The translations under genes and the position numbers were made by a program. A stretch of DNA of 64,000 bases, taken from the NCBI GenBank assembly GCA_030435675.1, contig CM059623.1, positions 5,110,012 through 5,174,011 on the forward strand, in the 5' to 3' direction. The notes under the pieces are model-generated. The model had not been told where the DNA came from. It made no database searches and worked only from the letters and a program-made list of their open reading frames with translations. Positions 62,227 to 64,000 of the stretch are shown in pieces (positions within the stretch are counted from its first letter, which is position 1; each line of letters starts with the position of its first letter). Source of the DNA: Steinernema hermaphroditum. Its lineage: Eukaryota; Nematoda; Chromadorea; Rhabditida; Steinernematidae.

Positions 62227-63689
62227 CTAATCTACAAGCACAATCTGGAGGTCCATCACGTTCGTTCCCGTCAGACCCGGCTTCAAATGGCACTTTCCAC
62301 ATTGAAATTCGCTCCAGAAGGCATATGAATTCTTTGCATCCAAATGTTTCGACATCTCCTGGAGGCTTCTACCCGCTTCTTGGACGTCTTCTGCGCCGAA
62401 AAGGGCTCCGGCAGCATCTGTAGGCCCGTCATGGCCATCGGTCCCAGCCGACATGAAGGCGAACCTACTCGGCAGCTTCTTCTCTAACGCCAGGTTCCTC
62501 AGTGTAGCCAACGCGAGTTCCTGGTTCCTCCCTCCTTTCCCGCACTGCGCCCCTTCGGGAAAACGAACCGTCGTTTCACCTCCGAAGAGAACGACGTGTT
62601 TCCTCTTCTCCGCCATGCCGACTACAGTATCCCTCATCAGATCGGCCCGTTCACTTGCATCCCCTTCCAGCGTCGCCGTCGCGATTTCTACCGTATACCC
62701 GCGGGAGCGAAAGAATTCGGCGGCGGCGTCCAAAGCGATTCGGTTGTTGCAAACGATCGAATTGTTCGCGTTCGAAGAAGAGACAGTTGGCACTACTTCT
62801 GGATTCTGAAGCGCGCGACTGACAGATTCTGGAAGCACTGAGAAGTCGATTTCGGGAAAGCTTGTCGATTCCTGAAGTACGGTAGGACCGCTGGCAATCA
62901 GAGAGACGGGGTCACCGACGATGTCCGACATAATCACTCCCAGGACCTAAAATACGACCTCGAGCTGGTCTACAGTAGGCTTCGGACCTGGCAAGGCGCA
63001 GCGATCTGCGCCAGCTTTCCTCCTTTCACCTTCGAGAGCTTCTGGCGCACCACATTGAGCTGTTTGATGTCAAATCCTCTGCTCGTCAGCGCCTTTATCG
63101 TCGCCAATTTCTCCTCGAGACTGACGCCATCGATCGGAAGGGGCAGAAGCGCCGATCCACCGCCTAAACACTCCGAAATCGAGAGGGGCCCCACACCTTC
63201 TTCACCTGAGATCAGCACCACGACGATATTCTTCTCGTCTTGCTTCACGCCCTCCAAAAACTCGACGATTCTTCGCGTCGACTGCAGCGCCGTCTCGTCC
63301 GGGAGATTGTGTCTTGCTCCCTCCAAGAAGCGCGACTTCAGAGAAGGGTTCACCACGGTCCCGATGGGGACACTCGCGATTCCGGCGACGAGGTCGTCTC
63401 CGAGGACCTCCTCCGCTCCTTCGACCATGCTGGCCGCCGCTTTTCCGAAGGCTACGATGTAGGCGTTGTTCTTCAGGCTGTACACTCGATCATTGTAGTG
63501 GAGGCGGTTCGCGTCGCGGACGAGGCTCTAGAAGAAGGCATGCATATTTTCCCCTGGGACTTTCAAATGTCCATAAAGAAGCCACGCACTGACCTTCCGG
63601 ACGCATTCCAACGGCCTGACAGCGCTGCATGCGATTTGAAAAGCTTCCCTGCAGAGCTTTAGGGCTTCTCCGCATCGGCTGGCAGTCAT
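62227..63689 (-). CDS. GLYCTK: D-glycerate 2-kinase (GLYCTK, MOFRL family)
   Basis: Three exons (63689-63594, 63527-62988, 62946-62227) give 451 residues. The N-terminal domain has IVAFGKAAASMVEGAEE, SVPIGTV and the glycine-rich LISGEEGVGPL followed by CLGGGSALLPLP. Then come LNVVRQKLSKVKGGKLA, VIMSDIVGDPVSLIASGPTV, GGETTV with GKGGRNQELALA, and AGTDGHDGPTDAAGA, all hallmarks of the MOFRL-type glycerate kinases. It phosphorylates D-glycerate in serine and fructose breakdown; the human defect causes D-glyceric aciduria. The human protein is about 520 aa, so the N-terminus here may be short. The ATG is five bases after a TTTTCTAG acceptor. The 63690-64000 stretch upstream shows no gene, only a TACCGTACCCC motif near 63877. 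Confidence 0.93.
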
Positions 63690-64000
63690 GAGCTCTAGAA
63701 AACGATGCAACAATAAATATTTGTTCAGCTCGGCGTTTGTTTTCGCAGATTGATGGTCATGATGGTCCTCTCTCTCTCCATTCTGCCTGTAGCTATTCAC
63801 AAAGTGATTCTGAACCCTTTGTGATCTTTTCTAAATTCCCAGAACTACTCAGAGTTCCCTCAACTCGGGCATCTTTACCGTACCCCAGACGATGCTCTCA
63901 GGGTGTTCAAACGTGACTCAGCAAAACAAAAGCATTGGATCTCCGGCAGAGTTTCAAAAGATCCTATCAAAAACGCAGTCATCTCCCCCACATCAAAACA

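Overview
This window is nuclear DNA from a nematode. The main evidence is a complete MUP-4-type EGF/vWA/SEA hypodermal adhesion protein, a nematode-style supplementary nuclear receptor, very short introns (mostly 40-60 bp, ending TTTCAG), start codons sitting a few bases after a splice-acceptor-like tract (as expected for spliced-leader trans-splicing), closely spaced same-strand genes that look like operons, and Tc1/mariner and Tc4/Tc5-like DNA transposons. I cannot name the genus. All gene models were spliced by eye; every complete model keeps one open frame across its junctions, but none has transcript support.

Layout. 0-5.4 kb: tRNA-Lys, PP4 phosphatase (+), then on the minus strand a probable operon read mRPL55 > DPM1 > H2A.Z > STMP1-like microprotein; a tRNA-bearing foldback element sits in a DPM1 intron. 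5.4-12.2 kb: transposon land, with two tail-to-tail mariners nested in an older foldback repeat, a possible pogo-like relic, and a nearly intact mariner. 15-19.8 kb: nuclear receptor (+). 20-22.1 kb: small secreted Kunitz-like protein (+) with a nested transposon in its first intron. 22.4-25.1 kb: GAS41/YEATS4 and a cyclin G/I-like gene (-). 25.1-29 kb: no gene seen. 29-34 kb: OSBP (-). 34.4-42.4 kb: tRNA genes, a mariner relic, and a tRNA-Lys gene split by a second tRNA-bearing foldback element. 42.5-50.8 kb: mup-4 (+). 51.1-55.8 kb: a diverged EEF1AKMT1 paralogue and a four-TM protein with two interchangeable exons (+). 56.1-63.7 kb: roquin/rle-1, EEF1AKMT1, eL43 and glycerate 2-kinase, all minus.

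The most unusual content is a family of foldback elements with CAAGG(G/A) termini and TNA target duplications in CTNAG sites. Two of the three carry tRNA-like sequences with matching Pol III A and B boxes in BOTH inverted-repeat arms (one has a third copy in its loop), and one has inserted into the A box of a real tRNA-Lys gene.
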